DNA of 64,000 nt from positions 113,109 through 177,108 of the forward strand of contig NZ_VUNB01000006.1 in assembly GCF_009695865.1 (NCBI RefSeq), written 5' to 3'. A program made the position numbers and the translations under genes. Below are positions 1 through 9,303 of the stretch, piece after piece (the stretch's first letter is position 1; the number at the start of each line of letters is the position of its first letter). The notes beneath the pieces are model-generated. The model was not told the origin of the DNA. It saw only the letters and a program-made list of their open reading frames with translations, and made no database searches. This stretch comes from Allobaileyella intestinalis (GTDB taxonomy: Bacteria > Bacillota > Clostridia > Peptostreptococcales > Anaerovoracaceae).

Positions 1-1
1 C

Positions 2-1558
2 TGGGATTACGACCCTAAGGTAGGCACAAGCATCTGGAGCATTAACAGCGCCATTCTGGACGTTATGGACAAGATGGAGATTCCGTCAGTCATAGCCACC
101 GTTGCAGCCTACAGCCAGGGAATGAAGGTGGAGGACATCGCTGCAGCTCTTGATCAGACCATCGGTGACACGAAGCGTATGATGATGGAGGATCGGCGCC
201 AGATAATGGAAGCCCTGGGGAATTTCCAGAATATGGGCCTTGACAGCGCCGGAACACCTGCGCAGTTTACAGCAGCCGCCATCAATTCACTGTCACAGAA
301 CGGCAGAAGCCTTCTGCCGGAAGGAGCAGAGCAGCGGATCTACAAGATAGTCACAAGGAAGGCAGGAATTCGCGGCATCGCCAATCCTTTTACAGGAAAG
401 AAGAAGCTTTTCGGCCGCAGGCACCGGGATATTACAAATGATTGGCAGAGCCAGGGACGTGAGGAAAGCCGGGAGACTGTGGGGCCGGCAGCGCCGGTAA
501 TCCTGTCTAAAGACCAGGAGCCGGTTCCTGACATTGTTCTGGAACCTGAGAAGCAGCCAGAACCAGATAAGGAGCCACAGGAAGAGCCGGTTATTCTTTC
601 TGATGAAGGAGAAGAACAGCCAGAGCAGGAAGAGAAAGCCGGGGAACCAAAGGAGCCACAGGAAGCAGAACAGGCGAAGGCGAAGACTACAGAAAAAGCA
701 GAGAAATCACAGGATGTTAGTCCTGAGCCCCCTGTAAAGTCCCGGGAGAGTTTTCAGGAGCCAGAAAATAAAATCACTCACCAGAAACCACATCAGGAAC
801 CTGAAGTTATAATCAGCAAGCCGGCAAAGAAAAAAAGACCGGGCCGGAAGGGAAAAATACTTGTGGGAATCATAGCAGCCCTTCTCATTGCCGTAATAGG
901 AAGCGGAGCCTATTATTATTTTTTCCACTTCATACCTATGGAAAGGCAGCAGAAGCAGGAGCAGACCTCCATGGCGGCAAAGGCAACCATCCTTGCAGCC
1001 ATTAACGAGAGCTCAGGACTGTTCACAGCCTATGGAGACTCCCTTAATTATGTAGCCAAACAGCAGATTACCCTGGCGTGGAAAAATGCCCTCAAGGGCG
1101 GAATAAAAGACGAGGGAGCCAGCTATTATCTTGCCGACATGAACGGCGACGGCATTCCGGAGCTCCTTAGCTCCAGCGATTCCGGCAATGTTTTATACAC
1201 AGTATACAAGGCAAAGCTGTACTCTCTGAAGCAGCCTGCAGGTATTACCGGTTACATTCAGGGGGCCAACTCCATTTGCTTCTCATATCAGGAGGACCAG
1301 AAGGCAGGAGACAATATTTACAAAATCGTTGACGGCCAGTTCCAGAGGGTGGCCTATGGCCAATATGAGATGAAGTTCTGGTCCAGCTTCCTGGAAGATC
1401 TGGGCTGGTACAGCTGGAACGGGCAGGAAGTAGATGCATCTCAGTACGCCAGGAACAAGAAGGCTGCATTTAACGAAAACGTGGCTGTTTTCTTGTACAA
1501 CGGCAGATCAGCAGCATATACTTACGAAGGAATAGGGGACGCAATCGACAAATATTGA
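2..1558 (+). CDS. Partial membrane-anchored protein, function unknown (5' end outside window)
   Basis: The reading frame is open from the first complete codon of the window, with sense codons upstream of the Met at 65, so the start lies outside the window. Seen: a soluble N-terminal part, a long acidic Glu/Pro/Gln/Lys-rich low-complexity linker (about 500-830), a single hydrophobic membrane segment near 850-925 preceded by a basic Lys/Arg/Gly run, and an extracellular C-terminal domain. That domain carries an EF-hand/FG-GAP-like motif (ADMNGDGIPELL, near 1135) of the kind found in calcium-binding exported repeats. Inference: a type II-like membrane protein with cytoplasmic N-terminus and a cell-surface domain. 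It ends two bases into the TTGA overlapping the alternative start of the GGDEF gene, so the two are probably co-transcribed. No family was recognised for the cytoplasmic part. Confidence 0.7.
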   Translation, partial: WDYDPKVGTSIWSINSAILDVMDKMEIPSVIATVAAYSQGMKVEDIAAALDQTIGDTKRMMMEDRRQIMEALGNFQNMGLDSAGTPAQFTAAAINSLSQNGRSLLPEGAEQRIYKIVTRKAGIRGIANPFTGKKKLFGRRHRDITNDWQSQGREESRETVGPAAPVILSKDQEPVPDIVLEPEKQPEPDKEPQEEPVILSDEGEEQPEQEEKAGEPKEPQEAEQAKAKTTEKAEKSQDVSPEPPVKSRESFQEPENKITHQKPHQEPEVIISKPAKKKRPGRKGKILVGIIAALLIAVIGSGAYYYFFHFIPMERQQKQEQTSMAAKATILAAINESSGLFTAYGDSLNYVAKQQITLAWKNALKGGIKDEGASYYLADMNGDGIPELLSSSDSGNVLYTVYKAKLYSLKQPAGITGYIQGANSICFSYQEDQKAGDNIYKIVDGQFQRVAYGQYEMKFWSSFLEDLGWYSWNGQEVDASQYARNKKAAFNENVAVFLYNGRSAAYTYEGIGDAIDKY

Positions 1559-1572
1559 ATGCGGGAGAATCA

Positions 1573-2733
1573 ATGCTTAACTATGGTGCCTATGAATTAA
1601 TTGGAATAATGGGAGTTTTCGGATCTTTAACCATTCTTCTGAAAGTCAGCAGGAACATGGGGACGGTGAGACAGGTCAGATTATTTAAAGCTGTGCTTGT
1701 ATTTTATATGATATATGCCGGTTCAAATTATGTGTGGGCGCTGGGAGAGAACGACTCCATCAAGATGAGCGTCATGGCCAACGAAATACTGAATTGTCTG
1801 GCCTTGTCATCCCTTAGCCTGATGATGTACCACTGGTTCAAATACTGCATGGTGACCATCAACCCGGATAGATCTTATTCAAAAAAACTGGTGGCGTTGC
1901 TTACAATTCCCCTTGTGTTTTCTGTGGGAATAACAGTGGCGTCAATCTGGACAGATGGAGTATATAAGATTACTGAATTCAACCAGTATATGCCCGGAAA
2001 ACAGATGGTGATGAAGTTCGTCATGGATTACTTTTACATAATCGCTGCAACAGCCTACGCCCTGATATGCGCTTTTACCACAAAGAGCAAAAACCGCAGG
2101 AAGCTGTGCATGACAATAGGAGCGTTTATTTTTGTGCCCATTGGAAGATTTATTTTGCGCCGTCTGTTGCCCCACGAACCTACCACAATGGCGCTGGCAT
2201 TTTTCATTATTCTCTGGATTTTCCTGAACATGCAGGATCTGAGGATTTACAGCGATGCTCTGACGGGAATGAACAACAGAAGAAGGCTCAACGAATACCT
2301 GGGGGACAGGCTCAGCGAAATACAGACAAACGGAGCCTTTTATATTTTCATAGCAGATGTGAATAATTTCAAAGAAATAAACGATGAGTTCGGTCACATC
2401 AGCGGAGATCACGCCCTGGTGGTAGTTGCAAATGCTGTAAAAAAAGCAGTAAGCAGCGTCGGAGGGTTTGCGGCCCGGTACGGGGGCGACGAATTCGTCC
2501 TTGTGTGTGACGCAAATAAAGTTGACCCGGAAAGGGCGGTGGAATCTATAAACAGGTATCTGGAAGATGAGATAAAAAGAGATGGAAGGGCCGTCAATTG
2601 GAACCTTACGGTCAGTATCGGATATACATTAGTAAACGGCGGAGACAGGGACGGTGCGGAAGCCCTTTCAAGAGCTGATAGCATGATGTATAAAGGAAAG
2701 ATGGACTTCCACAGCCGTAATCCCCAGCCGTAA
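1573..2733 (+). CDS. Membrane-bound GGDEF diguanylate cyclase
   Basis: Predicted to make cyclic di-GMP from two GTP at the membrane. Several hydrophobic helices fill the first ~220 residues (possibly a 7TM-like sensor). The GGDEF domain begins at the DALTGMNNRR motif (residue ~228), and the catalytic GGDEF signature is intact at residues 304-308. No RxxD product-inhibition site is seen five residues before GGDEF, so feedback control may be absent. The ATG at 1573 is chosen because GGGAGA stands six bases before it; a TTG at 1555 overlapping the upstream stop is the alternative. The close coupling to the upstream membrane protein suggests one transcription unit, but the signal sensed is unknown. 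Confidence 0.9.
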   Translation: MLNYGAYELIGIMGVFGSLTILLKVSRNMGTVRQVRLFKAVLVFYMIYAGSNYVWALGENDSIKMSVMANEILNCLALSSLSLMMYHWFKYCMVTINPDRSYSKKLVALLTIPLVFSVGITVASIWTDGVYKITEFNQYMPGKQMVMKFVMDYFYIIAATAYALICAFTTKSKNRRKLCMTIGAFIFVPIGRFILRRLLPHEPTTMALAFFIILWIFLNMQDLRIYSDALTGMNNRRRLNEYLGDRLSEIQTNGAFYIFIADVNNFKEINDEFGHISGDHALVVVANAVKKAVSSVGGFAARYGGDEFVLVCDANKVDPERAVESINRYLEDEIKRDGRAVNWNLTVSIGYTLVNGGDRDGAEALSRADSMMYKGKMDFHSRNPQP

Positions 2734-2734
2734 A

Positions 2735-3322
2735 CTAACGGTATCTGTCGTATTTTTTTACCATGCACCCGGCTTCCGCTGCAGCTTTCAGAGCGTATTC
2801 GGAATCGTCGTGGACAATAGTTTCTTCTGGCTTTGCACCCATGTGCCTGCAGACTCTCCGGAAAATATCCGGAGAGTCTTTTCTCATGCCAAGGGTTTCT
2901 GAAGTGAAAATCTCATCAATGTAGTCCAGAATCCCCAGACGGCCCATGGCTGCTACCACCTGGTGAGAGCTGCTGTTGGAAAGGATGACGCGGAAACACT
3001 TATCTTTTTCAGCCTCCCTGATAATATCCATGGCGTCGGGAAAAAGCTGAAGAACTTCTTCGTACTGATGATCGAGAAAACGGGCAATCTCACGGGATAC
3101 GGTTTCAGGACTGCCCAGATTCCAGTTTACAGCCAGATAGCTGCAAACTTCCGGGAAGGTCATGGGATCAAGAATAGACGCAAGATTTTCCGGCGGCTCT
3201 ATCCCCTTGGTCCTCAGGTAGTCGGATGATATGTTGTCCCACATCCTCATGGAATCCAGGAGGGTGCCATCCATGTCAAATATATGAAGCTTGATGGCAG
3301 TTTTTTCTGAAGTGTTTCTCAT
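2735..3322 (-). CDS. HAD-superfamily phosphatase, beta-phosphoglucomutase-like
   Basis: A soluble Mg-dependent phosphohydrolase of the haloacid dehalogenase superfamily, about 195 residues. Motif I is FDMDGTLLDS, with the nucleophile Asp16 and acid/base Asp18. Motif II is the serine-rich ILSNSSS near residue 115, motif III Lys148, and motif IV the DD pair at 172-173. A helical cap between motifs I and II places it in subfamily I (PGMB/Gph-like). The substrate cannot be read from sequence. Its AAAGGA ribosome site overlaps the stop region of pepT just upstream, so the two form a pepT-HAD operon. Its 3' end meets the GGDEF gene tail to tail with one base between them. Confidence 0.85.
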   Translation of the reverse strand: MRNTSEKTAIKLHIFDMDGTLLDSMRMWDNISSDYLRTKGIEPPENLASILDPMTFPEVCSYLAVNWNLGSPETVSREIARFLDHQYEEVLQLFPDAMDIIREAEKDKCFRVILSNSSSHQVVAAMGRLGILDYIDEIFTSETLGMRKDSPDIFRRVCRHMGAKPEETIVHDDSEYALKAAAEAGCMVKKYDRYR

Positions 3323-3333
3323 TTGTGTTCCTT

Positions 3334-4551
3334 TTATTTTGCGTATTCTTTTACAAGCTCAACGATTATTTCTGTTCCTTTGTCCATTGCCTCTGTGGTA
3401 ATGTGCTCAAAAGGTCCGTGGAATGCGTGGCCACCGGTTCCCAGGTTAGGGCATGGAAGTCCCATAAAGCTCAGCATGGCGCCGTCCGTTCCTCCTCTTA
3501 CAGGAATTACCTCAGGCTCAAGACCTGCGGCTTTAATGGCAGCCTTGGCTTTTTCTGTAGTTTCCGGATACTGGCAGATAATCTCGGCCATGTTCTTGTA
3601 CTGTTCTTTTATAGTGAGTTTAACCCTGCCCTCACCATATTTTTCGTTAAGATATTTTGCAGCCTGCTCCATAACTCTGTGACGGTCTGCGAAAACAACG
3701 CTGTCGTGGTCTCTCAGAATATATGTGAGCTTTGCCTGACCAACTGTGCCGTTAAAGTGGGTCAGATGGTAGAAACCTTCATGACCTTCTGTTCTTTCAG
3801 GTCTCTCGGCAGCTGGCAGCAGGGAATCAAATTCTGCTGCTACAAGGGCGGCGTTGACCATTACATCCTTGGCAGAACCTGGGTGAACATTTTCTCCAGT
3901 TACTTCAACAGTGGCTAAAGCAGCGTTGAAGGTCTCGTACTGCAGCTCTCCCTCCGTATCTCCGTCAAGAGTGTAGCCGTATTTTGCACCAAACTTTTCT
4001 ACATCAAAGCCCCATGTGCCGTTTCCAATCTCTTCATCAGGGGTGAAGGCAACGGAAACAGGACCGTGAGGAATGTTGCTGTTGATTATTTCCTCCAGGG
4101 CTGTGATGATCTCGGCAATTCCAGCTTTGTCGTCAGCGCCCAGTACCGTGGTTCCGTCAGATGTTATAAGTGTCTGGCCCTTGAGGGAAGGCAGATGAGG
4201 AAAGACTGCAGGGTCCAGCACTCTGCCGGAATCGGAAAGAGGAAGAACTCCGCCGTCATAGTTTTCGTGGATCACCGGCTTAATGTCGTGGTCACAGAAG
4301 TCAGAAACAGTATCCATATGGGCTATGAATCCGATGGCTGTCTTGTCCTCTAGACCAGGGGTGGCCGGAAGGTGACCGTAAACGTAGCAGTGCTCGTCTA
4401 TGGACGCATCTTCGATGCCAATAGCTTTAAGCTCCTGAACCAGCTGGTTTCCCAGGTCGAACTGACACTTGCTGGATGGGTGGGTTTCACTGTTTTCGTC
4501 GCTTGGGGTGCGAACTGTTACATAATGCAATAATCTTTCATAAGCTTTCAT
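3334..4551 (-). CDS. pepT: Peptidase T (tripeptidase)
   Basis: Cytoplasmic dinuclear-zinc M20 aminopeptidase that releases the N-terminal residue from tripeptides. Length (405 residues) fits PepT. Visible metal-site motifs: FIAHMDTV (His78, Asp80), LGADDKAG (bridging Asp, ~140) and TPDEEIGNG (catalytic and metal-binding Glu, ~175). The C-terminal GTGGHAFHGPFE motif supplies the last His ligand. The start has AGGAGATGCACA in front of the ATG. It leads a two-gene minus-strand operon with the HAD phosphatase and is divergent from yitT. Peptide use fits an amino-acid fermenter, as does the PepV-like dipeptidase at 46 kb. Confidence 0.93.
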   Translation of the reverse strand: MKAYERLLHYVTVRTPSDENSETHPSSKCQFDLGNQLVQELKAIGIEDASIDEHCYVYGHLPATPGLEDKTAIGFIAHMDTVSDFCDHDIKPVIHENYDGGVLPLSDSGRVLDPAVFPHLPSLKGQTLITSDGTTVLGADDKAGIAEIITALEEIINSNIPHGPVSVAFTPDEEIGNGTWGFDVEKFGAKYGYTLDGDTEGELQYETFNAALATVEVTGENVHPGSAKDVMVNAALVAAEFDSLLPAAERPERTEGHEGFYHLTHFNGTVGQAKLTYILRDHDSVVFADRHRVMEQAAKYLNEKYGEGRVKLTIKEQYKNMAEIICQYPETTEKAKAAIKAAGLEPEVIPVRGGTDGAMLSFMGLPCPNLGTGGHAFHGPFEHITTEAMDKGTEIIVELVKEYAK

Positions 4552-4941
4552 TGTGCATCTCCTATGGTTAACTGGTTAATAAAAGAATCTTGATCTGCTC
4601 ATGCCTTATAATAGTAACACAAGGAGGAGAGGGAAAGTACTGTCTTTATCAGACAAACAGAAAACATTTTCAGCAGGAAAAGTGACCGCCGGAGAGAGAC
4701 TTTTGTTCTTGAAAAAATGCAATCTCCGGTGTGGACTGGAATTTTTAAAATGTTAGAATGATTAAGGAAAAGAATGTTTAAATACTGATAATAATGCGGA
4801 GGGGTGCATCTCCGCATAGTAATTGACGCACCGGATCCAGTTTTGGTTCGGTGCCTTTTTCTTGGTAAAAACGCCGGTTCTTCTGGCGGAATGAGACGAA
4901 TGCAGCAGATACAGAAACAATTAAAGAAAGTGAGGTAAAGA
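4552..4941. other. Intergenic region pepT / yitT
   Basis: This 390-base divergent region holds no gene that can be supported. On the plus strand it contains an inverted repeat (CCGGAGA at 4689-4695 with TCTCCGG at 4723-4729), a candidate promoter (TGGACT at 4732-4737, TAGAAT at 4754-4759), and then a structured leader with a terminator, listed separately, ahead of yitT. Confidence 0.6.
4794..4859 (+). promoter_or_regulatory. Candidate attenuator/riboswitch-like leader of yitT
   Basis: Seen: an 8-bp perfect hairpin (ATGCGGAG 4794-4801, CTCCGCAT 4810-4817) with the 8-base loop GGGTGCAT. Loop bases GGTGC (4803-4807) are complementary to GCACC (4828-4832), which would give an H-type pseudoknot. 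The same GCACC is the 5' arm of an intrinsic terminator (GCACCG 4828-4833 with CGGTGC 4849-4854, extended through a bulge to CC/GG, then a T-rich tract). Pseudoknot and terminator cannot form together, the usual logic of a transcription-attenuating riboswitch. I could not match it to a known class. Confidence 0.5.
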
Positions 4942-5862
4942 ATGAATTCCAATTTCAGAAAGTTCCTGGTTCAGGCCGGGCAGATTACTGTTGGAAATGC
5001 AATCAGTGCCTTTTCCATTGCCTGTTTTGCCCTTCCATATGGCATGGTAGTTTCGGGCATTTCCGGTTTTGGAAGAATAGCTAATTATTATTTCGGTTTT
5101 AATATTTCAACAACTGTACTCATAATAAACGTTGCTCTGTTCCTCCTGGGATGGGCTATGCTGGGCACAAAGTTTGCCATGTCCATTATAGTAGGATCAT
5201 TAACATTTCCTGCTTTTCTGGAACTGTTCCAGAGCATTCCCCAGCTTCAGCACCTGGTAGACGATCCCCTGCTGGCAGCAATATGCGCAGGAATTATTGA
5301 CGGCGTGGGACTGGGAATTGTTATAAGAAGCGGCGGATCCACTGGTGGAATTGACGTTCCGCCTATTATACTTAACAGAAAATTCGGAATGAAGGTGGCA
5401 CCATTAATGTATGCTCTGGACATGGGGATTTTCCTTATCCAGCTGCCTATTACAAAGACCAACGGAATCATCCTGGGAATCCTTTACGCCTTTCTTTACA
5501 GCATTGTGATGAACAAGGTAATCGTAATGGACCAGGGTGGAATGCAGATGTTCATATTCAGCAGCCAGATCACCAAAATCAACGAAAGACTGCTGGAACT
5601 GGGCTTCGGTACTACACTGTTTAACGGTACGGGGGGATATCTCAGGGAGCCTCAGGAAATCTGCTACTGCGTAGTCAGCAGCCGTAACCTTAACAGAGTC
5701 AAGAGAGAGGTGCTGGCAATAGATAAGAAAGCCTTCATCAGCATCAGCAATGCCAGTGAGGTAAATGGAAACGGATTCACACTTCTCCTGCAGGACGAGG
5801 ACTACAATCCGGATCCAAGCAGCAGGAGTGACGGCGGCGAAATCACAGAGACGAAGCTGTAG
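4942..5862 (+). CDS. yitT: YitT family membrane protein
   Basis: An integral membrane protein of the YitT family (an N-terminal five-helix membrane domain and a C-terminal DUF2179 soluble domain), function unsettled. Seen: hydrophobic helices over about residues 10-190, with conserved Gly/Ser-rich stretches (SGISGFGRI near 34; IRSGGSTGGIDVPP near 129), followed by a ~90-residue cytoplasmic domain typical of the family. Length (306) is slightly above the usual 280-290 because of a polar C-terminal tail. The ATG is preceded by GTGAGGTAAAGA. The leader structure at 4794-4859 suggests expression is controlled by premature termination. A terminator follows at 5873-5917. Confidence 0.85.
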   Translation: MNSNFRKFLVQAGQITVGNAISAFSIACFALPYGMVVSGISGFGRIANYYFGFNISTTVLIINVALFLLGWAMLGTKFAMSIIVGSLTFPAFLELFQSIPQLQHLVDDPLLAAICAGIIDGVGLGIVIRSGGSTGGIDVPPIILNRKFGMKVAPLMYALDMGIFLIQLPITKTNGIILGILYAFLYSIVMNKVIVMDQGGMQMFIFSSQITKINERLLELGFGTTLFNGTGGYLREPQEICYCVVSSRNLNRVKREVLAIDKKAFISISNASEVNGNGFTLLLQDEDYNPDPSSRSDGGEITETKL

Positions 5863-5872
5863 ACCAGCGAAA

Positions 5873-5917
5873 AACTTCCTTTTCCCACAATCTCCGGGGA
5901 GAGGAAGTTGTTTTTTT
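5873..5917 (+). terminator. Intrinsic terminator after yitT
   Basis: Arms AACTTCCT (5873-5880) and AGGAAGTT (5902-5909) enclose an inner CTCC/GGAG pair, followed by a run of Ts. Confidence 0.8.
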
Positions 5918-6047
5918 GCAAAAAAATTAACGTAAAAAAGTGGTGCAATTGTACTTGAATTGGTGCATAATAACAAACAGGTGCTGAAATTATCAGCATC
6001 AAAGAATGTGAAGTAGCTTGAATGTACTGATAAGGAGAATCGCAGCT

Positions 6048-7715
6048 ATGAAAACAGACGTTCAGATTGCACAGGAAGCAGTTATGAAACCAATCCAGGA
6101 GATTGCAGATCAGCTGGGTATCGTGCCTGAGGCAGTGGAGCCTTACGGCAGGTACAAGGCAAAGATCGATCTGAGGAAGCAGCCGGAATCGGGAAAGAAA
6201 CCGGGCAAGATGGTGCTGGTTACTGCTATCAATCCTACCCCGGCAGGAGAGGGCAAGACAACGACAAACGTCGGACTTTCCATGGCGCTTAATAAAATGG
6301 GCAAAAAAGCCATTTGTACTCTCAGGGAGCCTTCTCTTGGACCGTGCTTCGGAATCAAGGGAGGAGCCGCTGGAGGCGGATATTCCCAGGTAGTTCCAAT
6401 GGACGACATCAACCTGCATTTTACAGGGGATTTCCACGCAATCACCTCGGCTCACAACCTGCTGGCAGCACTGCTGGACAACCACATTCACCAGGGCAAC
6501 CAGTTGAGGATCGTGACAAAGAGAATCGTGTGGAAGAGAGTCATGGACATGAACGACCGTTCCCTCAGGAACATCGTCATAGGCCTTGGAAAAAAGGGAG
6601 ACGGCGTTACGAGAGAAAGCGGCTTCGACATAACCGTTGCGTCGGAGATCATGGCAATACTTTGCCTTGCCAATGACATGGATGACCTGAAAGACAGACT
6701 TTCGAGGATGGTGGTTGCTTATAATGAAGATGGACAGCCTGTAACTGCAGGAGATCTTCAGGCAACAGGAGCTATGGCCCTTCTTCTGAAAGATGCCATT
6801 AAGCCTAACCTGGTTCAGACCCTTGAGAATACTCCGGCAATGATTCACGGAGGACCTTTCGCCAACATCGCTCATGGATGCAACTCAGTTGTTGCAACTA
6901 AGACAGCCCTTGCCCTAGGTGACTACGTAGTTACAGAAGCAGGATTCGGCGCTGACCTGGGAGCAGAGAAATTCTTTGATATCAAGTGCAGATATGCGGG
7001 ACTGAAGCCAGATGCAGTTGTAATCGTGGCAACAGTAAGAGCCCTGAAGATGAACGGAGGAGTTCCGAAGACTGATCTGGCAGAGGAGAACCTTGATGCG
7101 CTGAGAAAAGGAAGTGCCAACCTGGAGAGACATATTGAGAACGTGGCAAAGTTCGGTGTGCCTGCTGTTGTGGCAATCAACCAGTTCCCTACAGATACAG
7201 AGGCTGAGCTTCAGCTCCTTGAGGAGATTTGCAGAGAGAAGGGCGTTGACTTTGTTCTGTCCCAGGTATTTGCCAAGGGCAGCCAGGGCGGAATGGAGCT
7301 GGCTGAAAAGGTTGTGGACATTTGTGAGAACAAGGAGTCCCATTTCAAGCCTCTCTATGATTTGGATCTTTCAATTGAAGAGAAGCTGAACAAGATCGCC
7401 AGGGAGATTTACAGGGCAGATGGAGTGGTATTTGAAGGCTCCGCTGCAAAACAGCTTAAGACCCTTACGGATCTTGGTTATGGAAATCTTCCAATCTGCG
7501 TTGCAAAGACCCAGTATTCATTTACTGATGATCCAAAGGTCCTGGGTGCGCCAGAGGGCTTCAACATTACTGTCAGAGAGCTGAAGGTTAGTGCCGGTGC
7601 AGGATTTATCGTTGCGCTGACTGGAAGCATCATGACTATGCCTGGTCTGCCTAAGGTGCCGGCTGCAAACGGCATGGACATTACAGCCGACGGAACTATT
7701 ACAGGACTTTCCTGA
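6048..7715 (+). CDS. fhs: Formate--tetrahydrofolate ligase
   Basis: Catalyses ATP + formate + THF to 10-formyl-THF, the entry step of the methyl branch of the Wood-Ljungdahl pathway and a source of one-carbon units. The ATP-binding P-loop variant [10 protein letters not shown] lies at residues 63-72, followed by the family-typical [20 protein letters not shown] and [16 protein letters not shown] blocks. The length of 555 fits the family exactly. ATG at 6048 is chosen over the in-frame TTG at 6018 because AAGGAG precedes it and the family starts there. It is monocistronic, between two terminators. No other Wood-Ljungdahl gene is visible here, so its role could be purely biosynthetic or in glycine/purine metabolism. 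Confidence 0.97.
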   Translation: MKTDVQIAQEAVMKPIQEIADQLGIVPEAVEPYGRYKAKIDLRKQPESGKKPGKMVLVTAINPTPAGEGKTTTNVGLSMALNKMGKKAICTLREPSLGPCFGIKGGAAGGGYSQVVPMDDINLHFTGDFHAITSAHNLLAALLDNHIHQGNQLRIVTKRIVWKRVMDMNDRSLRNIVIGLGKKGDGVTRESGFDITVASEIMAILCLANDMDDLKDRLSRMVVAYNEDGQPVTAGDLQATGAMALLLKDAIKPNLVQTLENTPAMIHGGPFANIAHGCNSVVATKTALALGDYVVTEAGFGADLGAEKFFDIKCRYAGLKPDAVVIVATVRALKMNGGVPKTDLAEENLDALRKGSANLERHIENVAKFGVPAVVAINQFPTDTEAELQLLEEICREKGVDFVLSQVFAKGSQGGMELAEKVVDICENKESHFKPLYDLDLSIEEKLNKIAREIYRADGVVFEGSAAKQLKTLTDLGYGNLPICVAKTQYSFTDDPKVLGAPEGFNITVRELKVSAGAGFIVALTGSIMTMPGLPKVPAANGMDITADGTITGLS

Positions 7716-7753
7716 TGGCATGAATGTGACACAACATCAAAACAAGTAAATAA

Positions 7754-7820
7754 GAGGCATCTGTACTCCCTGAATTTCAATTAACTGAATGAAATTCAGA
7801 GCACAGATGCCTCTTTCTTT
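7754..7820. terminator. Bidirectional terminator between fhs and the AI-2E family gene
   Basis: Long hairpin: GAGGCATCTGT (7754-7764) pairs with ACAGATGCCTC (7803-7813), with an inner CTGAATTTC/GAAATTCAG stem. T-rich sequence follows on the plus strand and A-rich sequence precedes it, so it can serve both convergent genes. Confidence 0.85.
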
Positions 7821-7855
7821 TATTTCAAGTAAAAAACATACAGCGGGAATCAGAA

Positions 7856-8986
7856 TCATTCCATAAGTTTATTTCCGCTGTTTTCCTGCTTTCTTTTTCT
7901 AATTAAAGGCATCAGTCCTTCTTTGATGACGATGTCCAGGATGGCTGCAAATGGAATGGCCAGAAGCATTCCCCACATTCCGAAGATCCGGCCTCCTAGA
8001 ATGACTGCAATCAGCACCCATATGCCCGGAATACCCAGGGAATTTCCGTAGAGTTTCGGCTTGATGACGTAACCGTCCAGTCCCTGAAGGAGCCCGGTAA
8101 ACAGCAGGAAGAGCACTGCGTGCATTGGATTTACCATCATTAGGATAAACACACCGGCAGCTGCGCCGATCAGGGGTCCGAAGGTAGGGATAAGGTTAGT
8201 TACTCCCACAACGGCAGAAACCAGAGGCACGTATTCCATGCGGAAAATAAGCATGAACACTGCGTTGGCAGCACCTACGATCAATGCGTCAAGAACCTCG
8301 CATATCAGGTATTTTATGAAAATTCCATCGCACCTCTTGAGGAAGGCGGAGAATTTTTCGTACATGGTTTCACTCATCAGATCCTGGAAAAGCCTTTTGC
8401 CGCCGCCGACGATCTTCTTTTTATAAAGAAGAAAGTATACGGCCAGGACGAAATCAACTGCAAAGGCACCCAGGTGTTTTCCTGTAGAGGCTGATTTTTT
8501 CACGATGTTTTCGTGAACGGAGTCGTTGAGCTTCTCCATCATTTTATCAGTTAACTGGAAAGTGCTGTCCATATTTACGTGGTGGCCTGCAATTGAATCA
8601 ACTGAGTTCTGCAGTGACTGGTGATATGCGCCCGTGTCATTGCTGAATTTTATAATGCTTGTGGTGAACTGTGGAATGACAGCTGCCGCAAGGAGCAGAA
8701 GTGAAAATACGATTATCAGAACCACGATGGTTATTGCTTTGCCTCTGGCATGCTTCCGGCCTTTTGCTTTCATGCGCCGTTCCAGGCTTCTCACTGGAGG
8801 ATCGATTACATAAGCCAGAATGAGTCCCAGTATCAGGGGCAGAATAACTGAAACAATTGCTGTAATAACATTGCCCAGAACATAAAGATGCTTTACGAGA
8901 AGGTAAAAAAGTATGGCTACGCAGTAAGGGGCAGAGTCTCTGAGAATTCCCCGGCTTTTTTTGATATTGGGCTTTTTTATTTTCAT
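7856..8986 (-). CDS. AI-2E family transporter (permease)
   Basis: Polytopic membrane protein of the AI-2E/PerM family (named for autoinducer-2 export in E. coli TqsA; other members are ion antiporters), so the substrate is open. Seen: paired N-terminal helices after a basic Lys-rich start, a large polar loop (~130-190), and the conserved C-terminal membrane block with the family motifs VSAVVGVTNLIPTFGP and PKLYGNSLGIPG. The start at 8986 is the second of two adjacent ATGs and lies six bases after AGGAG; 8989 is the alternative. It ends against the shared terminator with fhs and is divergent from the GntR gene. Confidence 0.88.
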   Translation of the reverse strand: MKIKKPNIKKSRGILRDSAPYCVAILFYLLVKHLYVLGNVITAIVSVILPLILGLILAYVIDPPVRSLERRMKAKGRKHARGKAITIVVLIIVFSLLLLAAAVIPQFTTSIIKFSNDTGAYHQSLQNSVDSIAGHHVNMDSTFQLTDKMMEKLNDSVHENIVKKSASTGKHLGAFAVDFVLAVYFLLYKKKIVGGGKRLFQDLMSETMYEKFSAFLKRCDGIFIKYLICEVLDALIVGAANAVFMLIFRMEYVPLVSAVVGVTNLIPTFGPLIGAAAGVFILMMVNPMHAVLFLLFTGLLQGLDGYVIKPKLYGNSLGIPGIWVLIAVILGGRIFGMWGMLLAIPFAAILDIVIKEGLMPLIRKRKQENSGNKLME

Positions 8987-9139
8987 CATTTTCTCCTGAA
9001 AATCCGTTATATGTTTGTTATCAGATGAGGCAGCTCCTATGGCCTGCGACCGCAATTTTACAACTTTTCACTGTGTTTGCCAATTGCTGCAGGGAAAATG
9101 TAAGAAACGAAAAAAATTTTTGCATATTGAATGACATGG

Positions 9140-9183
9140 ATTGTGCACGATACATTGATTATTTTCCGTTCTGTTTGTATAAT
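9140..9183 (+). promoter_or_regulatory. Promoter of the GntR gene with an adjacent palindrome
   Basis: TTGATT (9155-9160), a 17-base spacer and TATAAT (9178-9183) make a strong sigma-A promoter. Directly upstream is ATTGTGCACGAT (9140-9151), one base away from a perfect palindrome and nearly identical to sites at 20005-20016 and 56967-56978. Confidence 0.7.
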
Positions 9184-9303
9184 AAAAAACGATAATTGCG
9201 GCTGACGGATTTTTCCGGGACTCCCGTGAGAACAGCAAGGAGGCGGGAATCTTTTTTCCGTAAAAGCAGCTGCATATACAGACATTTCAGGAGAAGACAT
9301 AAT

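Noticed and set aside
3325..3918. 197-codon open frame on the plus strand
   Set aside because: Antisense to pepT; no family match and no start signals.
5918..6047. ZTP (pfl) or other riboswitch upstream of fhs
   Set aside because: This riboswitch often precedes fhs, so I looked for its conserved CCGGGC and GG-CC-GGG blocks; they are absent. Only a small TGCTGA/TCAGCA hairpin and two TGGTGCA repeats are present.
5802..6875. 357-codon open frame on the minus strand, opposite yitT and fhs
   Set aside because: It lies antisense to two well-supported genes, has no ribosome site or recognisable domain, and is explained by the codon bias of fhs.
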